From contig JAQTQX010000006.1 of NCBI GenBank assembly GCA_028712075.1, positions 62,001 to 126,000 on the forward strand: DNA of 64,000 nucleotides, in the 5' to 3' direction. Positions 53,897 through 63,487 of the stretch are shown piece by piece; the stretch's first letter is position 1, and each line of letters begins with the position of its first letter. A model generated the notes under the pieces. That model was given only the letters and a program-made list of their open reading frames with translations. It did no database searches and was not told the DNA's origin. The DNA is from Desulfuromonadaceae bacterium (GTDB lineage: Bacteria > Desulfobacterota > Desulfuromonadia > Geobacterales > Pseudopelobacteraceae). The translations under genes were made by a program, and so were the position numbers.

Positions 53897-54445
53897 ATGC
53901 AGATAACAATGACATTCAGGCACATGGAACAGAGCGATGCTCTTAAGAAATATGCGGAAGAAAAGCTTGAGCGGGTTGCAAAGTATATCGACAGCCCGAT
54001 TAATGCCCAAGTCTATTTTTCCGTAGAGAAAAAGATCCGGCATATTGTCGAAATTGTCATCAATTCACGGGGAATCAGCACCAAGGCATCCGAGGCGACG
54101 AACGACATGTATGCCGCAATTGATGCCGTTATTGACAAGATTGAACGGCAGCTTGTCCGTTACAAAGAAAAAATCAAGGCTCACAAAACGAGTGGTGAAG
54201 AGCATGGCCGGCCGATTTCCAAGAAAATTTTCCAGGCTGACAGTATTGATGCAACCACCAGTCCGATTGTTATTAAAACGACCACCGAAACCGTCAAGCC
54301 GATGTCGGTGGAAGAGGCGGTCATGCAGATGGATCTGCTCCATAAGGATTTTATTGTCTTCATTGATGCTGACAGCAGCGAAATGAATGTTCTGTATCGT
54401 CGCAAAGACGGGAATTTCGGCCTGATCGAACCGCATCGTGCGTAA
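53897..54445 (+). CDS. hpf: Ribosome hibernation promoting factor (long form)
   Basis: The 182-residue protein has an N-terminal S30AE/YfiA domain (~1-100; MTFRHMEQSDALKKYAEEKL) and a C-terminal dimerisation domain (~125-182; MSVEEAVMQMDLL, NVLYRRKDGNFGLIEP), the long form that pairs 70S ribosomes into inactive 100S dimers. AGGAGG precedes the ATG. It occupies the usual place just after rpoN. Confidence 0.96.
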   Translation: MQITMTFRHMEQSDALKKYAEEKLERVAKYIDSPINAQVYFSVEKKIRHIVEIVINSRGISTKASEATNDMYAAIDAVIDKIERQLVRYKEKIKAHKTSGEEHGRPISKKIFQADSIDATTSPIVIKTTTETVKPMSVEEAVMQMDLLHKDFIVFIDADSSEMNVLYRRKDGNFGLIEPHRA

Positions 54446-54462
54446 GAACGACTGAAGCCGCA

Positions 54463-55422
54463 ATGGACGGTATTTCACTATCGATACAAGATCTGTTGAC
54501 TGAAAACGAGTATGGCCTCGGTCTGTCGCTTATTGGCGGCAAACCGGGGCTTTCCCATCGTGTGTTCAGTTCACGCATTCAGAAACCGGGGTTGGCGTTG
54601 GCAGGGTACTTCGAACATTTGCATCCGGACCGGTTGCAGGTTCTTGGCAATACCGAAATATCCTATCTCGAGCAGATAGACAACCGGAAGGTGACTGAAA
54701 ATATTACGAAACTGTGCAGTTTCCCCATATCCTGCTTTATTGTGACAAAAGGTCTTCACCCGCCGCAGCTCCTGCTTGACCTTGCCGATGCCAACGCTAT
54801 TCCGGTTCTCGCTACCCCCCATCAGTCGTCGACCTTTATTTCGCTGATAACCAAATTTCTTGAAGAACGTCTGTTGCCGACGACTCACCTGCATGGTGTG
54901 CTCATGGACGTGCTAGGGGTCGGAGTGCTTCTCTCCGGGAAAAGCGGGATCGGTAAAAGCGAGTGCGCACTTGATCTTGTGATACGAGGACATCGTCTGG
55001 TTGCAGATGATATGGTGTTTGTCAAAAAAAAGATGCCGGCGGTGCTGGTTGGCCAGGCGGAAGAATCTCTGCAGTATCTGATGGAGATTCGCGGACTTGG
55101 TATTATCAATATCAAGGATCTTTATGGGGTTTCTGCGATTCGTGACAAGAAAATCATTGATATGTTCCTTGAGTTGGTTGAGTGGGACGAGTCGTCTGAA
55201 TATGACCGGCTCGGTGTAGATGACAGTACCGTGACGATTCTCGGTATCGAGATTCCGCATATAGTTATCCCGGTCAGACCGGGACGCGACCTTGGCTCCA
55301 TAATAGAAGTTGCTGCTCGCAACAACCTGCTCAAGGGGATGGGATATCACTCGGCCCGCGATTTTCAGGAACGGCTCCTTGCCCGTATCGAAGCCAGACC
55401 GCTTGGGGATGAGGTGGAATAG
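54463..55422 (+). CDS. hprK: HPr kinase/phosphorylase
   Basis: The 319-residue enzyme phosphorylates or dephosphorylates Ser 46 of HPr. Walker A is at residues 159-167 (GKSGIGKSE) and the HPrK family signature is EIRGLGIINIKDLYG. An N-terminal receiver-like domain (~1-135) is present. Its substrate HPr is encoded four genes downstream with an intact Ser 46. No Shine-Dalgarno-like sequence is obvious before ATG 54463. Confidence 0.97.
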   Translation: MDGISLSIQDLLTENEYGLGLSLIGGKPGLSHRVFSSRIQKPGLALAGYFEHLHPDRLQVLGNTEISYLEQIDNRKVTENITKLCSFPISCFIVTKGLHPPQLLLDLADANAIPVLATPHQSSTFISLITKFLEERLLPTTHLHGVLMDVLGVGVLLSGKSGIGKSECALDLVIRGHRLVADDMVFVKKKMPAVLVGQAEESLQYLMEIRGLGIINIKDLYGVSAIRDKKIIDMFLELVEWDESSEYDRLGVDDSTVTILGIEIPHIVIPVRPGRDLGSIIEVAARNNLLKGMGYHSARDFQERLLARIEARPLGDEVE

Positions 55423-55424
55423 CC

Positions 55425-56288
55425 ATGCGGATTATTGTCATCACCGGTATGTCCGGTTCAGGGAAATCAACTGCCGTCAGGGCGCTCGAAGATGAAGGGT
55501 ATTACTGTGTGGACAACCTTCCGGTGCGGCTCTTCAAGCGGTTTGTCGATTTGATCGGCAAGTCGGGTGAATCTTTCAAAGGTGTTGTTCTGGTTGCAGA
55601 TATTCGCGGCCGAGAGTTCTTTAAAGGGTACGAAAGCGCCTTTCACAAAATTACCGATGCCGGTCATACGGTGGAAATATTTTTTTTCGATGCGCTGGAC
55701 GATGTTTTGATGCGGCGTTTTTCCGAAACGCGGCGGCGCCACCCTGCCGACGAGCAGTGCTCGGTTGGCGAGGCAATCCGTATCGAGCGGGAACGCCTTG
55801 GCGTTTTGCGTCAGCTGGCAACGCGCGTTATTGACACCTCGGAATTTTCGGTACATCAACTGAAAGACTTTATCCAGAGAACAGTGCGGGGTGAGGGGCA
55901 GGAAAATCAACTGGTCGTGGTGGTTCAATCGTTTGGTTTCAAATATGGTGTGCCGCCTGAATCAAGCATCGTGATGGATGTCCGCTTTCTTCCCAATCCG
56001 TTTTTTGTGCCGGAGTTGAAAGAAGCTTCCGGCCTTGAAGAGGCTGTCCGCAATTACGTCCTTGATAATCCCGCCACGGAGTGCTTCCTTGACTACTTTT
56101 TCCCGCTTCTGGATATGCTCCTGCCGGCTCACCGCCAGGAAGGGAAATCGTATCTGACTATTTCGATCGGTTGTACCGGCGGGCGTCACCGTTCTGTTGC
56201 CATTGCACAGGCGACCGGAATACATCTGCAGGAAAAATGGCCCTCAGTGCGGGTTATGCACAGGGATATTGAAAAGGGGCTGAGATGA
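55425..56288 (+). CDS. rapZ: RapZ-type nucleotide-binding protein
   Basis: The 287-residue P-loop protein (Walker A GMSGSGKS at the N-terminus, then GYYCVDNLPVRLF) has the conserved C-terminal segment SIGCTGGRHRSVA. In E. coli RapZ controls the small RNA GlmZ and hence glucosamine-6-phosphate synthase; in other bacteria (YvcJ) the role is less clear. It is tightly packed between hprK and the EIIA gene, which it overlaps by four bases. Confidence 0.96.
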   Translation: MRIIVITGMSGSGKSTAVRALEDEGYYCVDNLPVRLFKRFVDLIGKSGESFKGVVLVADIRGREFFKGYESAFHKITDAGHTVEIFFFDALDDVLMRRFSETRRRHPADEQCSVGEAIRIERERLGVLRQLATRVIDTSEFSVHQLKDFIQRTVRGEGQENQLVVVVQSFGFKYGVPPESSIVMDVRFLPNPFFVPELKEASGLEEAVRNYVLDNPATECFLDYFFPLLDMLLPAHRQEGKSYLTISIGCTGGRHRSVAIAQATGIHLQEKWPSVRVMHRDIEKGLR

Positions 56289-56677
56289 TAGGATTACTGC
56301 TTGTTACCCATGCCGGTCTGGCGACTGCGTTACAGCAGTCGGCAGAAATGATAGTTGGATCCATCGAGTGCTGTGCTGTCGTGGAGGTTGCCCCTGATGA
56401 ACAGGCTGATACCATCATGGCCCGTGTAGTCGCTGCGGTTGAAGCGGTACAACAGGATGGTGCGATCATAATGACGGATCTTTTTGGCGGTACGCCCTCG
56501 AATATGGCGATGTCGTTTCTGAAAGAAGGGTGCGTTGAAGTTGTCACCGGAGTAAATCTGCCCATGTTGATAGAGTTTTGTTCACGCCGCGAACGTATGG
56601 CAGTTGCAGATCTTGCGGCCAATCTGCAAAAAATCGGCCGCGAGGGGATTGTCGTCGCCGGTGAATTGTTGAAATGA
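56285..56677 (+). CDS. PTS EIIA component, mannose family
   Basis: The 130-residue cytoplasmic phosphocarrier has the active His 9 in LLVTHAG and the family segment MTDLFGGTPSNMA. Only the EIIA domain is present; no IIB, IIC or IID genes accompany it. In such permease-free systems the EIIA is thought to be regulatory. It is coupled to rapZ upstream and followed by HPr and EI. Confidence 0.95.
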   Translation: MIGLLLVTHAGLATALQQSAEMIVGSIECCAVVEVAPDEQADTIMARVVAAVEAVQQDGAIIMTDLFGGTPSNMAMSFLKEGCVEVVTGVNLPMLIEFCSRRERMAVADLAANLQKIGREGIVVAGELLK

Positions 56678-56709
56678 GTGCAGCCGTACAATCAAGAGGA
56701 CTTTGATCT

Positions 56710-56976
56710 ATGCTCCAGAAAGAATATGTTATAGTCAACAAACTCGGCTTGCACGCGCGGGCATCTGCCCTGTTGGTCAAGACGACCAGCCGCTTTAGTT
56801 CTGATATAAAGCTCGCCAGGGAAAACGTTGAAGTCAATGGGAAGAGCATTATGGGCATCATGATGCTGGCCGCCTCGAAGGGAACCTCAGTTCGCCTTTC
56901 TGTTGAAGGGAGTGATGAAGCCGAGGCGTTTCAGATTATTGGCGATCTGATCGCGGACGGGTTCGGGGAGGAATGA
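56710..56976 (+). CDS. ptsH: Phosphocarrier protein HPr
   Basis: The 88-residue protein carries the phospho-His 15 in GLHARASA and the regulatory Ser 46 in NGKSIMGIMML, the HprK target. Both sites intact means it can be driven by EI and controlled by HprK. It lies one base before the EI gene start. Confidence 0.97.
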   Translation: MLQKEYVIVNKLGLHARASALLVKTTSRFSSDIKLARENVEVNGKSIMGIMMLAASKGTSVRLSVEGSDEAEAFQIIGDLIADGFGEE

Positions 56977-56977
56977 T

Positions 56978-58717
56978 ATGAAAACCTTTTCAGGGATCGC
57001 GGCGTCACCCGGGATTGCCATGGGAAGGCTCTGTATTATTGATCGCCAAAATGTTGCCGTTGCCGAGCGCTTAGTCCCTTTGGAAACGGTCAGTCATGAA
57101 ACCGAGCGCTTGTGCCAGGCGATTGAACATACCCGTATTGAACTGGAACAGCTTAAAACCCGACTTGCCACAGCGAATGGCGAAGAACACCTCTTCTTTA
57201 TCGAAACCCACCTGATGATTCTGGCTGACGAACGTCTTGTAACCGAGACAACGGATATTATTCGAACCGGCCTGATTAATGCAGAAGGCGCATTGCGCCG
57301 TATTTTACACCGCTACCGGGAAACTTTTGCCGCCATGGATGACCCGTATCTTCGCGAACGCATCTGCGATGTCGAGACGGTTATCGAAAGGGTACTGCAC
57401 AGCATGAGTGGTGAGCAGTCCGAGGCGCTGCCGCAGCAGGAGGGGCAATTGATCATCGCGGCTCGCGATTTTTCGCCGGCGGATATGCTGCAGATCGATC
57501 GCGGACATGTTCTTGCCATAGTCACCGAAATTGGCGGGCGTACATCGCATACGGCCATTCTTGCGCGTGCGCTTGATCTTCCTGCCGTAATGGGTGTTGA
57601 TGGCATCACAGACGCACTGATTGATGGATCTGCTGTTATTGTCGATGGTTTGTCAGGAACAGTCATTGTTGATCCTGATAAGGAAACATTCCAGAAATTA
57701 CTCCGTAGCAAGCATCGCTACGAGTATAACGAACGGGAGCTGCTTAAAACGGCTCCGTTACCGGCGATTACACTTGATGGCCATGAAATGCATCTGCGCG
57801 GAAATGTGGAAATTCCCGAGGAGGGGGCCTCAATTTTACGGCATGGCGGAAGCGGCGTCGGTCTGTACCGCACCGAAATGCTCTTTATGAACCGCCCCAA
57901 CATGCCTGATGAAGAAGAACAACTGGCGACCTACCGTGCCATGCAGCAGGCGATAGCGCCATTCCCGCTTACCATCCGCACGCTTGATGTTGGCGGCGAC
58001 AAACTACTGGAGGGGATGGATAATTCTGAAACGAATCCTGCACTTGGTATGCGGGCGATCCGTTTGTCTCTGAGCATGCCTGACGAATTCAAAACACAGT
58101 TGCGGGCAATTCTGCGGACCACTGCCGGCGGGCCGGTCAGGATCATGTTCCCTATGATTTCCGGCATGGAAGAGGTCAGGATAGCCAAGGCGCTCTTGGA
58201 AGTGGTCAAACGGGAGCTGAGCTCCACCGGCACCCAATTTGACGATGCGGTCCAGGTTGGTATCATGATTGAAATTCCGGCAGCGGTCACTCTTGCGGAC
58301 TTGATGGCGCGTGAAGTTGACTATTTCAGTGTCGGTACCAATGATCTAATCCAGTACATTCTGGCGATTGATCGCAGTAACGAACAGCTGTCACATATGT
58401 ACCAACCGCTCCACCCTGCGGTGTTGAGGTCGCTGCGCCGGATTGTTCAGGCGGCACACGGCGCTGGAATTCCGGCTTGTCTCTGCGGAGAAATGGCTGG
58501 TGATCCCCTGTATCTGCCAGTGCTACTCGGGCTCGGTTTTGATGAGCTTTCCATGGGTGCAGGGTCGATTCTGCGTGTGAAACAGATGCTCCGTCGTTGC
58601 ACCATGGATCGGGCGACAAGAATTGCTGAAGGGTGCTTTGCTTTTTCGACCGCTGCGGAAGTTGAACAGTATCTTCTGTCTCAGTATTCGCTCGATTCAG
58701 ATGAAAGAATTGACTGA
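56978..58717 (+). CDS. ptsI: PTS enzyme I
   Basis: The 579-residue enzyme takes phosphate from phosphoenolpyruvate to HPr. The phospho-His (about residue 191) is in EIGGRTSHTAILARAL, and the C-terminal PEP-binding domain has RTLDVGGDK, RIMFPMIS, and VGTNDLIQY with Cys in ACLCGEMAGD. No GAF domain is fused, so it is standard EI, not the PtsP form. It ends the PTS run and its stop overlaps pilD by one base. Confidence 0.97.
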   Translation: MKTFSGIAASPGIAMGRLCIIDRQNVAVAERLVPLETVSHETERLCQAIEHTRIELEQLKTRLATANGEEHLFFIETHLMILADERLVTETTDIIRTGLINAEGALRRILHRYRETFAAMDDPYLRERICDVETVIERVLHSMSGEQSEALPQQEGQLIIAARDFSPADMLQIDRGHVLAIVTEIGGRTSHTAILARALDLPAVMGVDGITDALIDGSAVIVDGLSGTVIVDPDKETFQKLLRSKHRYEYNERELLKTAPLPAITLDGHEMHLRGNVEIPEEGASILRHGGSGVGLYRTEMLFMNRPNMPDEEEQLATYRAMQQAIAPFPLTIRTLDVGGDKLLEGMDNSETNPALGMRAIRLSLSMPDEFKTQLRAILRTTAGGPVRIMFPMISGMEEVRIAKALLEVVKRELSSTGTQFDDAVQVGIMIEIPAAVTLADLMAREVDYFSVGTNDLIQYILAIDRSNEQLSHMYQPLHPAVLRSLRRIVQAAHGAGIPACLCGEMAGDPLYLPVLLGLGFDELSMGAGSILRVKQMLRRCTMDRATRIAEGCFAFSTAAEVEQYLLSQYSLDSDERID

Positions 58718-59505
58718 TGACGCCAACGGAACTACTCCCTTGTTTTGTTTTTTTGTTCGGTTTGGTGGTTGGCTCCTTTCTTAATGTCTGCATCTATCGC
58801 CTGCCGAAAGACGAGTCGGTCGTGTTTCCTCCTTCCCATTGTCCTCACTGCTCCTATGCAATACGTTGGTATGATAATATTCCGCTGCTGAGCTATCTGT
58901 TTCTGCGGGGAAGGTGTCGTGGTTGCGGAACCCTAATATCCCTGCAGTACCCGCTGGTTGAGCTGCTGAATGGGGCGTTGGCGCTGCTGCTGTTCCTTCG
59001 TTTTGGCCCCACGCGTGCGTTTGCCGCGCTGTTTTTGCTCTGTTCGGCACTGCTGGTGATTACCTTTATCGATATTGAACACCAGATTATTCCCGATGAA
59101 ATATCATTGCCAGGTATCGTGGTCGGATTTGTTCTGTCATTTTTTCTGAGAGGCCACTCCTGGTTGAATTCACTGCTCGGTATTCTGCTTGGCGGAGGGG
59201 TGCTGCTGCTGGTTGCCTGGTTGTATCACCGTCTGACCGGCAAGGATGGCATGGGTGGGGGTGATATCAAACTGCTGGCAATGCTGGGCGCTTTTCTGGG
59301 GTGGAAGGCTGTGCCGTTCATTATCTTTGCCAGTTCACTGCTGGGATCGGTAATCGGTGTTTCCATCATGCTGCTGCAGAAAAAAGATAGCAAGCTGGCA
59401 ATTCCATTTGGTCCCTACCTGGCTTTCGGAGCTGTGCTGTATATTTTTTACGGGAAACCGCTCATTAACTGGTATCTCGGGCTGAGCGGTTTTTATCCCG
59501 GTTAG
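58717..59505 (+). CDS. pilD: Type IV prepilin peptidase / N-methyltransferase
   Basis: The 262-residue membrane aspartyl protease cleaves and N-methylates type IV prepilins and type II pseudopilins. The cytoplasmic loop has two CxxC pairs (HCPHCSYAI and GRCRGCGTLI) and the catalytic Asp lie in TFIDIEHQIIPDE and GKDGMGGGDIKLL. About seven to eight membrane helices. No pilin gene is adjacent; a kinase-activator pair follows. Confidence 0.96.
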   Translation: MTPTELLPCFVFLFGLVVGSFLNVCIYRLPKDESVVFPPSHCPHCSYAIRWYDNIPLLSYLFLRGRCRGCGTLISLQYPLVELLNGALALLLFLRFGPTRAFAALFLLCSALLVITFIDIEHQIIPDEISLPGIVVGFVLSFFLRGHSWLNSLLGILLGGGVLLLVAWLYHRLTGKDGMGGGDIKLLAMLGAFLGWKAVPFIIFASSLLGSVIGVSIMLLQKKDSKLAIPFGPYLAFGAVLYIFYGKPLINWYLGLSGFYPG

Positions 59506-59514
59506 GTAGATGAC

Positions 59515-61011
59515 ATGATTCGCTACCGCCCCGGTCTGACCGTATCAATTCTGGCTTTTCTCGGCCTGTTGCTGATAACGACCTGGCTTCTGTTCAGCCT
59601 GCTCGCGTTTAAAACGGCTGCCAATGATCTTTACGCCCAGAAGGGAGAGCATGCCAGTACGCTGCTCAAGGCTTTTGTCAGTCTGCTTCCCGAAACGCTG
59701 CCTATCTACCCTGAAGGAATAATACCTCCTGATTCAAACGCTTCCCAGTTTATCCAGAAGCTTACCGAAGAGTCGGTCTTTGACCGTTTGACCCTGCTCG
59801 ATAAAAACGGTCATATAATCTTTTCTGCCGGACGGGAAGGGAGTGAACCCTATTCTCCATTTCAAGGCATAACAACAGCTACCGACGGAAGCTATATCAA
59901 GCCGGACGGCAGTGGTATTGTCCATCTGCTCACGATCAAGCAGAACGGAGAGGCCGTTGCCAAAGCCGGGCTACTGATCTCTCTGACTCCGGAGAGAGCC
60001 CGCCTTAACCGGTCTCGTCAAATGCTGACGGCATATTTCATTCTGGATTTCGTGTTGTTGCTCGGCGTCGGTTCCTTTATTCTGACACGTATTGTTGTCC
60101 GTCCGATTGACCGGCTTCTGGCCGCGACGGAAAAGATAACCGGCGGGCAGTATGGTCACCGGCTCAATATTTCCGGGAGTGCTGAGCTTGCCCGCCTGGC
60201 AGCTGCGTTTAACGAGATGGCGTCAGCGCTCTTCAGCAAGGACCGTCAGGTCGCTGATCAGGTTGCTGCTCTGGAAAAGGCGAACAATGACCTGCGCGAA
60301 GCCCGGGAGGAAACGCTCCGTACGGAAAAAATGGCGTCCATCGGGCTGTTGGCTGCCGGTATGGCACATGAAATCGGAACCCCGCTCGCGTCAATTATGG
60401 GCTATGCAGAACTTACGGCATCGGAACTGCCTGATAACGATATCATACAGGATTACGCCCGGCGTATCGCGAGTGACTCTTCTCGAATCGACCGGATTGT
60501 GCGGGGGCTGCTCGATTTTTCCCGGCCACGCTCAACCGGCTGTGACAACGCTGACGTACGGGATGTTATTGGCGCAACACTTGATCTTCTCTCCCAGCAG
60601 GGTGCTTTCAATCAGATAACAATTTCTTCGGAATTTGATGATGGGGCATTGCTGGCCCAATGCGACGAGCATCAGCTCCAGCAGGTACTTATCAATCTGC
60701 TACTTAACAGCTGTGATGCAACAGTATCGGGGGGAACCATTACGGTCCGGGCCCGACGGGATGGGCCCGATGCCTGCCTCGACGTGATAGACGATGGTGC
60801 AGGTATTACAGAAGAGTCCTTGAAGCATATCTTTGATCCGTTTTTTACCACCAAACAGCCTGGCAAGGGCACAGGACTGGGGCTGGCCATTTCAGCGCGC
60901 ATTGTAGAGGGTTTCGGCGGCGGTATTACAGTCTCAAGCCGAGTTGGCTTCGGGAGTTGTTTTACTGTCCGTCTACCGTCTGCAGATCTAGACGAAGGGG
61001 GTGTATCGTGA
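59515..61011 (+). CDS. Membrane sensor histidine kinase (NtrB/AtoS type)
   Basis: The 498-residue kinase has two membrane helices (~10-30 and ~178-200) enclosing a ~145-residue periplasmic sensor of unassigned fold, a HAMP domain, a HisKA domain with GMAHEIGTPLASIMGYAEL and a HATPase (INLLLNSCDA, IDDGAGI, GTGLGLAIS). The -MAHEIGTPL- H-box is typical of kinases paired with NtrC-type activators, and such an activator follows with a four-base overlap (GTGA). Confidence 0.94.
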   Translation: MIRYRPGLTVSILAFLGLLLITTWLLFSLLAFKTAANDLYAQKGEHASTLLKAFVSLLPETLPIYPEGIIPPDSNASQFIQKLTEESVFDRLTLLDKNGHIIFSAGREGSEPYSPFQGITTATDGSYIKPDGSGIVHLLTIKQNGEAVAKAGLLISLTPERARLNRSRQMLTAYFILDFVLLLGVGSFILTRIVVRPIDRLLAATEKITGGQYGHRLNISGSAELARLAAAFNEMASALFSKDRQVADQVAALEKANNDLREAREETLRTEKMASIGLLAAGMAHEIGTPLASIMGYAELTASELPDNDIIQDYARRIASDSSRIDRIVRGLLDFSRPRSTGCDNADVRDVIGATLDLLSQQGAFNQITISSEFDDGALLAQCDEHQLQQVLINLLLNSCDATVSGGTITVRARRDGPDACLDVIDDGAGITEESLKHIFDPFFTTKQPGKGTGLGLAISARIVEGFGGGITVSSRVGFGSCFTVRLPSADLDEGGVS

Positions 61012-62375
61012 GCAACAGCCAGCATGTCCTTGTTATTGATGATGAAGAAAACTTGCGCCACCTGCTGTCAGTCATGCTGGCCCGCCAGGGGTACCGCGTC
61101 ACCTGTGCCGAACATGGCGAAGTTGGTTTGGCCCGGCTTTCAGATACCGTTTTTGACTACATTCTGTGTGACATTCGGATGCCGGAAATGGATGGCCCGT
61201 CGTTTTTGCTCCGGGCGCTGGAGAGTCATGTTACCGCTCCGATTATCATGATGTCGGCCTACGGTTCTGTGGAAACGGCGATATCCTGCATGAAACAGGG
61301 GGCGTACGATTTTATTTCCAAGCCGTTCAAAAAAGATGAAATTATCATGGTGCTTAAAAAAGCGGAAGAGCGGGAGCGGCTCAAGGAAGAGAACCGACAC
61401 CTGCGTGACACGGCTGCTGGACAGTTCGTGTATAGCGGCATCTTGAGCCGCACTCCGCAGATGCAGGAAATTTTCAGCCAGATTCGCAGAGTTGCCGATC
61501 TGAAAACCACTGTTCTTGTGCTCGGTGAATCCGGAACCGGCAAGGAGCTGGTCGCCCGGGCGCTTCACCAGAATAGTTCTCGGGCGGAGGGCCCTTTTGT
61601 TGCGGTAAATTGCGGGGCGATACCGCATAATCTGCTTGAAAGTGAACTGTTTGGACATGTCAAAGGTGCCTTTACCGATGCGTCCAGTGACAAGTCTGGC
61701 CTGTTTGAACAGGCTGATGGCGGCACGCTTTTTCTTGATGAAATTGCCGAAATGCCACTTGCCCTGCAGGTCAAGCTGCTACGGGTACTGCAGGAGGGTG
61801 AAATCAGACGGGTAGGGGGCTCCTCTGACAGTAAAGTCAAAGTCAGGGTGGTTTCTGCCACGGCGCGTGATCTCTCTGCAGATGTCGCCGCCGGGCGTTT
61901 TCGGGAGGATCTCTACTTTCGGCTGAACGTGTTTTGCCTTGAGCTGCCGCCGCTTCGCGAGCGGATGGAGGACATTCCTCTGCTTGCGGAACATTTTCTG
62001 AAGCGTCATGGACGTTGCGAAGGTCAGCTGCCACGTATTGAACCACGTGTGATGCGCAGTCTGATGGCACATCGCTGGCCGGGTAACGTTCGTGAGCTTG
62101 AAAATGCTATTGAGCGTGCCTGTATTTTGTGTGAAAACGGTTCCATCACCCCCTCCTGTCTTCCTACTTCAATCCGTGCCGTTGACGACGTTGAACTGCC
62201 CGTGCCGCCTGATGGTGAAAATCTTTCCATAAAAAAGGCTGAAAATACCATTGAACGCGAATTGATTCGCAAAGCACTTGCAAAAACCGGCGGTAATCGC
62301 TCACATGCGGCAAAAATACTTGAAATCAGCCATCGTTCACTGCTTTACAAACTCAAGGAATATGGCATAGAGTAG
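61008..62375 (+). CDS. NtrC-family sigma-54 activator with GAFTDA loop
   Basis: The 455-residue regulator is chosen to start at GTG 61008, overlapping the kinase stop, with AAGGGGG upstream. It has a receiver (~5-120; [12 protein letters not shown], Asp in [12 protein letters not shown], Lys in [10 protein letters not shown]), AAA+ domain (~145-380; Walker [19 protein letters not shown]) and Fis-type HTH ([17 protein letters not shown]). The sigma-54-contacting loop reads GAFTDA where GAFTGA is usual. Targets are unknown; the sigma-54 promoter at 63405 lies just downstream. Confidence 0.95.
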   Translation: MSNSQHVLVIDDEENLRHLLSVMLARQGYRVTCAEHGEVGLARLSDTVFDYILCDIRMPEMDGPSFLLRALESHVTAPIIMMSAYGSVETAISCMKQGAYDFISKPFKKDEIIMVLKKAEERERLKEENRHLRDTAAGQFVYSGILSRTPQMQEIFSQIRRVADLKTTVLVLGESGTGKELVARALHQNSSRAEGPFVAVNCGAIPHNLLESELFGHVKGAFTDASSDKSGLFEQADGGTLFLDEIAEMPLALQVKLLRVLQEGEIRRVGGSSDSKVKVRVVSATARDLSADVAAGRFREDLYFRLNVFCLELPPLRERMEDIPLLAEHFLKRHGRCEGQLPRIEPRVMRSLMAHRWPGNVRELENAIERACILCENGSITPSCLPTSIRAVDDVELPVPPDGENLSIKKAENTIERELIRKALAKTGGNRSHAAKILEISHRSLLYKLKEYGIE

Positions 62376-62405
62376 CCAGCATTCACACAATGAAAGGAAT
62401 CATCC

Positions 62406-63191
62406 ATGTTGAAATCATTGCTTATCTGTTTGTTCGTTTCACTGATAGTTTCATCTCCCTCTTTTGCCATGGCCAAGGAAGGATGCGGCGGGGTATGTTC
62501 CTCTTGCCACTCTTTGACAGAAAAAGAGGCGACTGAGCTCCTTAAAAAGACCGGTGTCACCGTTGCCTCCGTCAAACATTCTCCGGCTCGGGGACTTTTT
62601 GAACTGCTTGTGGAAAAGGAGGGACAGAAAGGTATTCTCCTCTTGGACTACGGCAAGAAACATCTGATCCAGGGGATGGTGGTAGACCTTGAAAAACTGG
62701 AACCGGTCTCCTCTCACGAGCAAAAAGCTACACAGCCCAAGCAGAAAACATCGGCGGATGTTACTACTATTCCCGCTCAACATGCGGTTGTCATGGGCAA
62801 CCCGAAAGGCGCCAAAAAATTGTATGTATTTACTGATCCCGATTGTCCCTACTGCAGAAAGGGGCATGTCGAGCTGCAGAAGCTTGCCAAAATCGCGCCC
62901 GATGTTGCCATACACATCATGCTCTTTCCGCTACCGATGCATCCGGCCGCATACGACAAATCCCGAACGGTACTTGAAACAAAGGACCTTGATCTTCTCG
63001 ATAAGGCGTTTGAAGGAAAAGATATCCCCAAGCCGACCAAAGAAAGCAGCAAGAAAGCCATTGACGAGATTGTGAAATTTGCCACTGCCAACGGTATTTC
63101 CGGGACGCCGACCATGGTGATGCCGGATGGTACCATTCAGGTCGGCATGCGTGATGCCGAGACAATGAAGAAGATGCTGGAAGGGAAGTAG
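62406..63191 (+). CDS. Exported DsbC-like thioredoxin-fold protein with N-terminal CxxCH
   Basis: The 261-residue protein has a signal peptide (~1-23), a short Cys-rich segment CGGVCSSCH, a DsbC-type N-terminal domain (~35-95) and a thioredoxin-fold domain with active-site CPYC in FTDPDCPYCRKGH and cis-Pro in GISGTPTMVMP. It is probably a periplasmic disulfide isomerase or reductase. CSSCH fits the heme c attachment motif, so a bound heme is possible, though it could also be a redox or metal site. This CxxCH-DsbC form is seen in related Deltaproteobacteria. Confidence 0.9.
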   Translation: MLKSLLICLFVSLIVSSPSFAMAKEGCGGVCSSCHSLTEKEATELLKKTGVTVASVKHSPARGLFELLVEKEGQKGILLLDYGKKHLIQGMVVDLEKLEPVSSHEQKATQPKQKTSADVTTIPAQHAVVMGNPKGAKKLYVFTDPDCPYCRKGHVELQKLAKIAPDVAIHIMLFPLPMHPAAYDKSRTVLETKDLDLLDKAFEGKDIPKPTKESSKKAIDEIVKFATANGISGTPTMVMPDGTIQVGMRDAETMKKMLEGK

Positions 63192-63274
63192 GGCACAAAA
63201 ATGGTACAGTTGGCAGGGGACGGTCCTGCAGGATGTAAGCAGAGTTTCTTAGAAAAATAATGAGAGCATCTTTT

Positions 63275-63316
63275 GCCCTGTACTATGAAAAAATTGCATA
63301 GTACGGGGCTTTTTTG
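63275..63316 (+). terminator. Intrinsic terminator after the DsbC-like gene
   Basis: GCCCTGTACTATG (63275-63287) pairs with CATAGTACGGGGC (63297-63309) with a single wobble, and six or more T follow. It isolates the next gene, which has its own promoter. Confidence 0.9.
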
Positions 63317-63404
63317 TACCCGGATCATCTGAACAAAATTGCGCAGTAGCAATTGTTGGTAAATTTATGCGTATAAAAACATATAGTTATTCGGTTAAAT
63401 AGTG

Positions 63405-63420
63405 TGGCACTCAATTTGCT
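63405..63420 (+). promoter_or_regulatory. Sigma-54 (-24/-12) promoter
   Basis: TGGCAC (63405-63410), five bases, then TTGCT (63416-63420) matches the -24/-12 consensus with exact spacing, 68 bases upstream of the ATG at 63488. A TATAAT follows at once but has no -35 partner. Activator sites further upstream were not identified. Confidence 0.8.
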
Positions 63421-63487
63421 TATAATGATCCGAACGTTGAACGCTTGGCAGATATTCCGTTGCTAATCCATCCTGGAAGGGGAAGAA

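Noticed and set aside
59515-62375. Assignment of the kinase/activator pair as PilS/PilR because of adjacent pilD
   Set aside because: The kinase has two membrane helices with a periplasmic sensor and HAMP, not the multi-helix PilS sensor, and no pilin genes are nearby.
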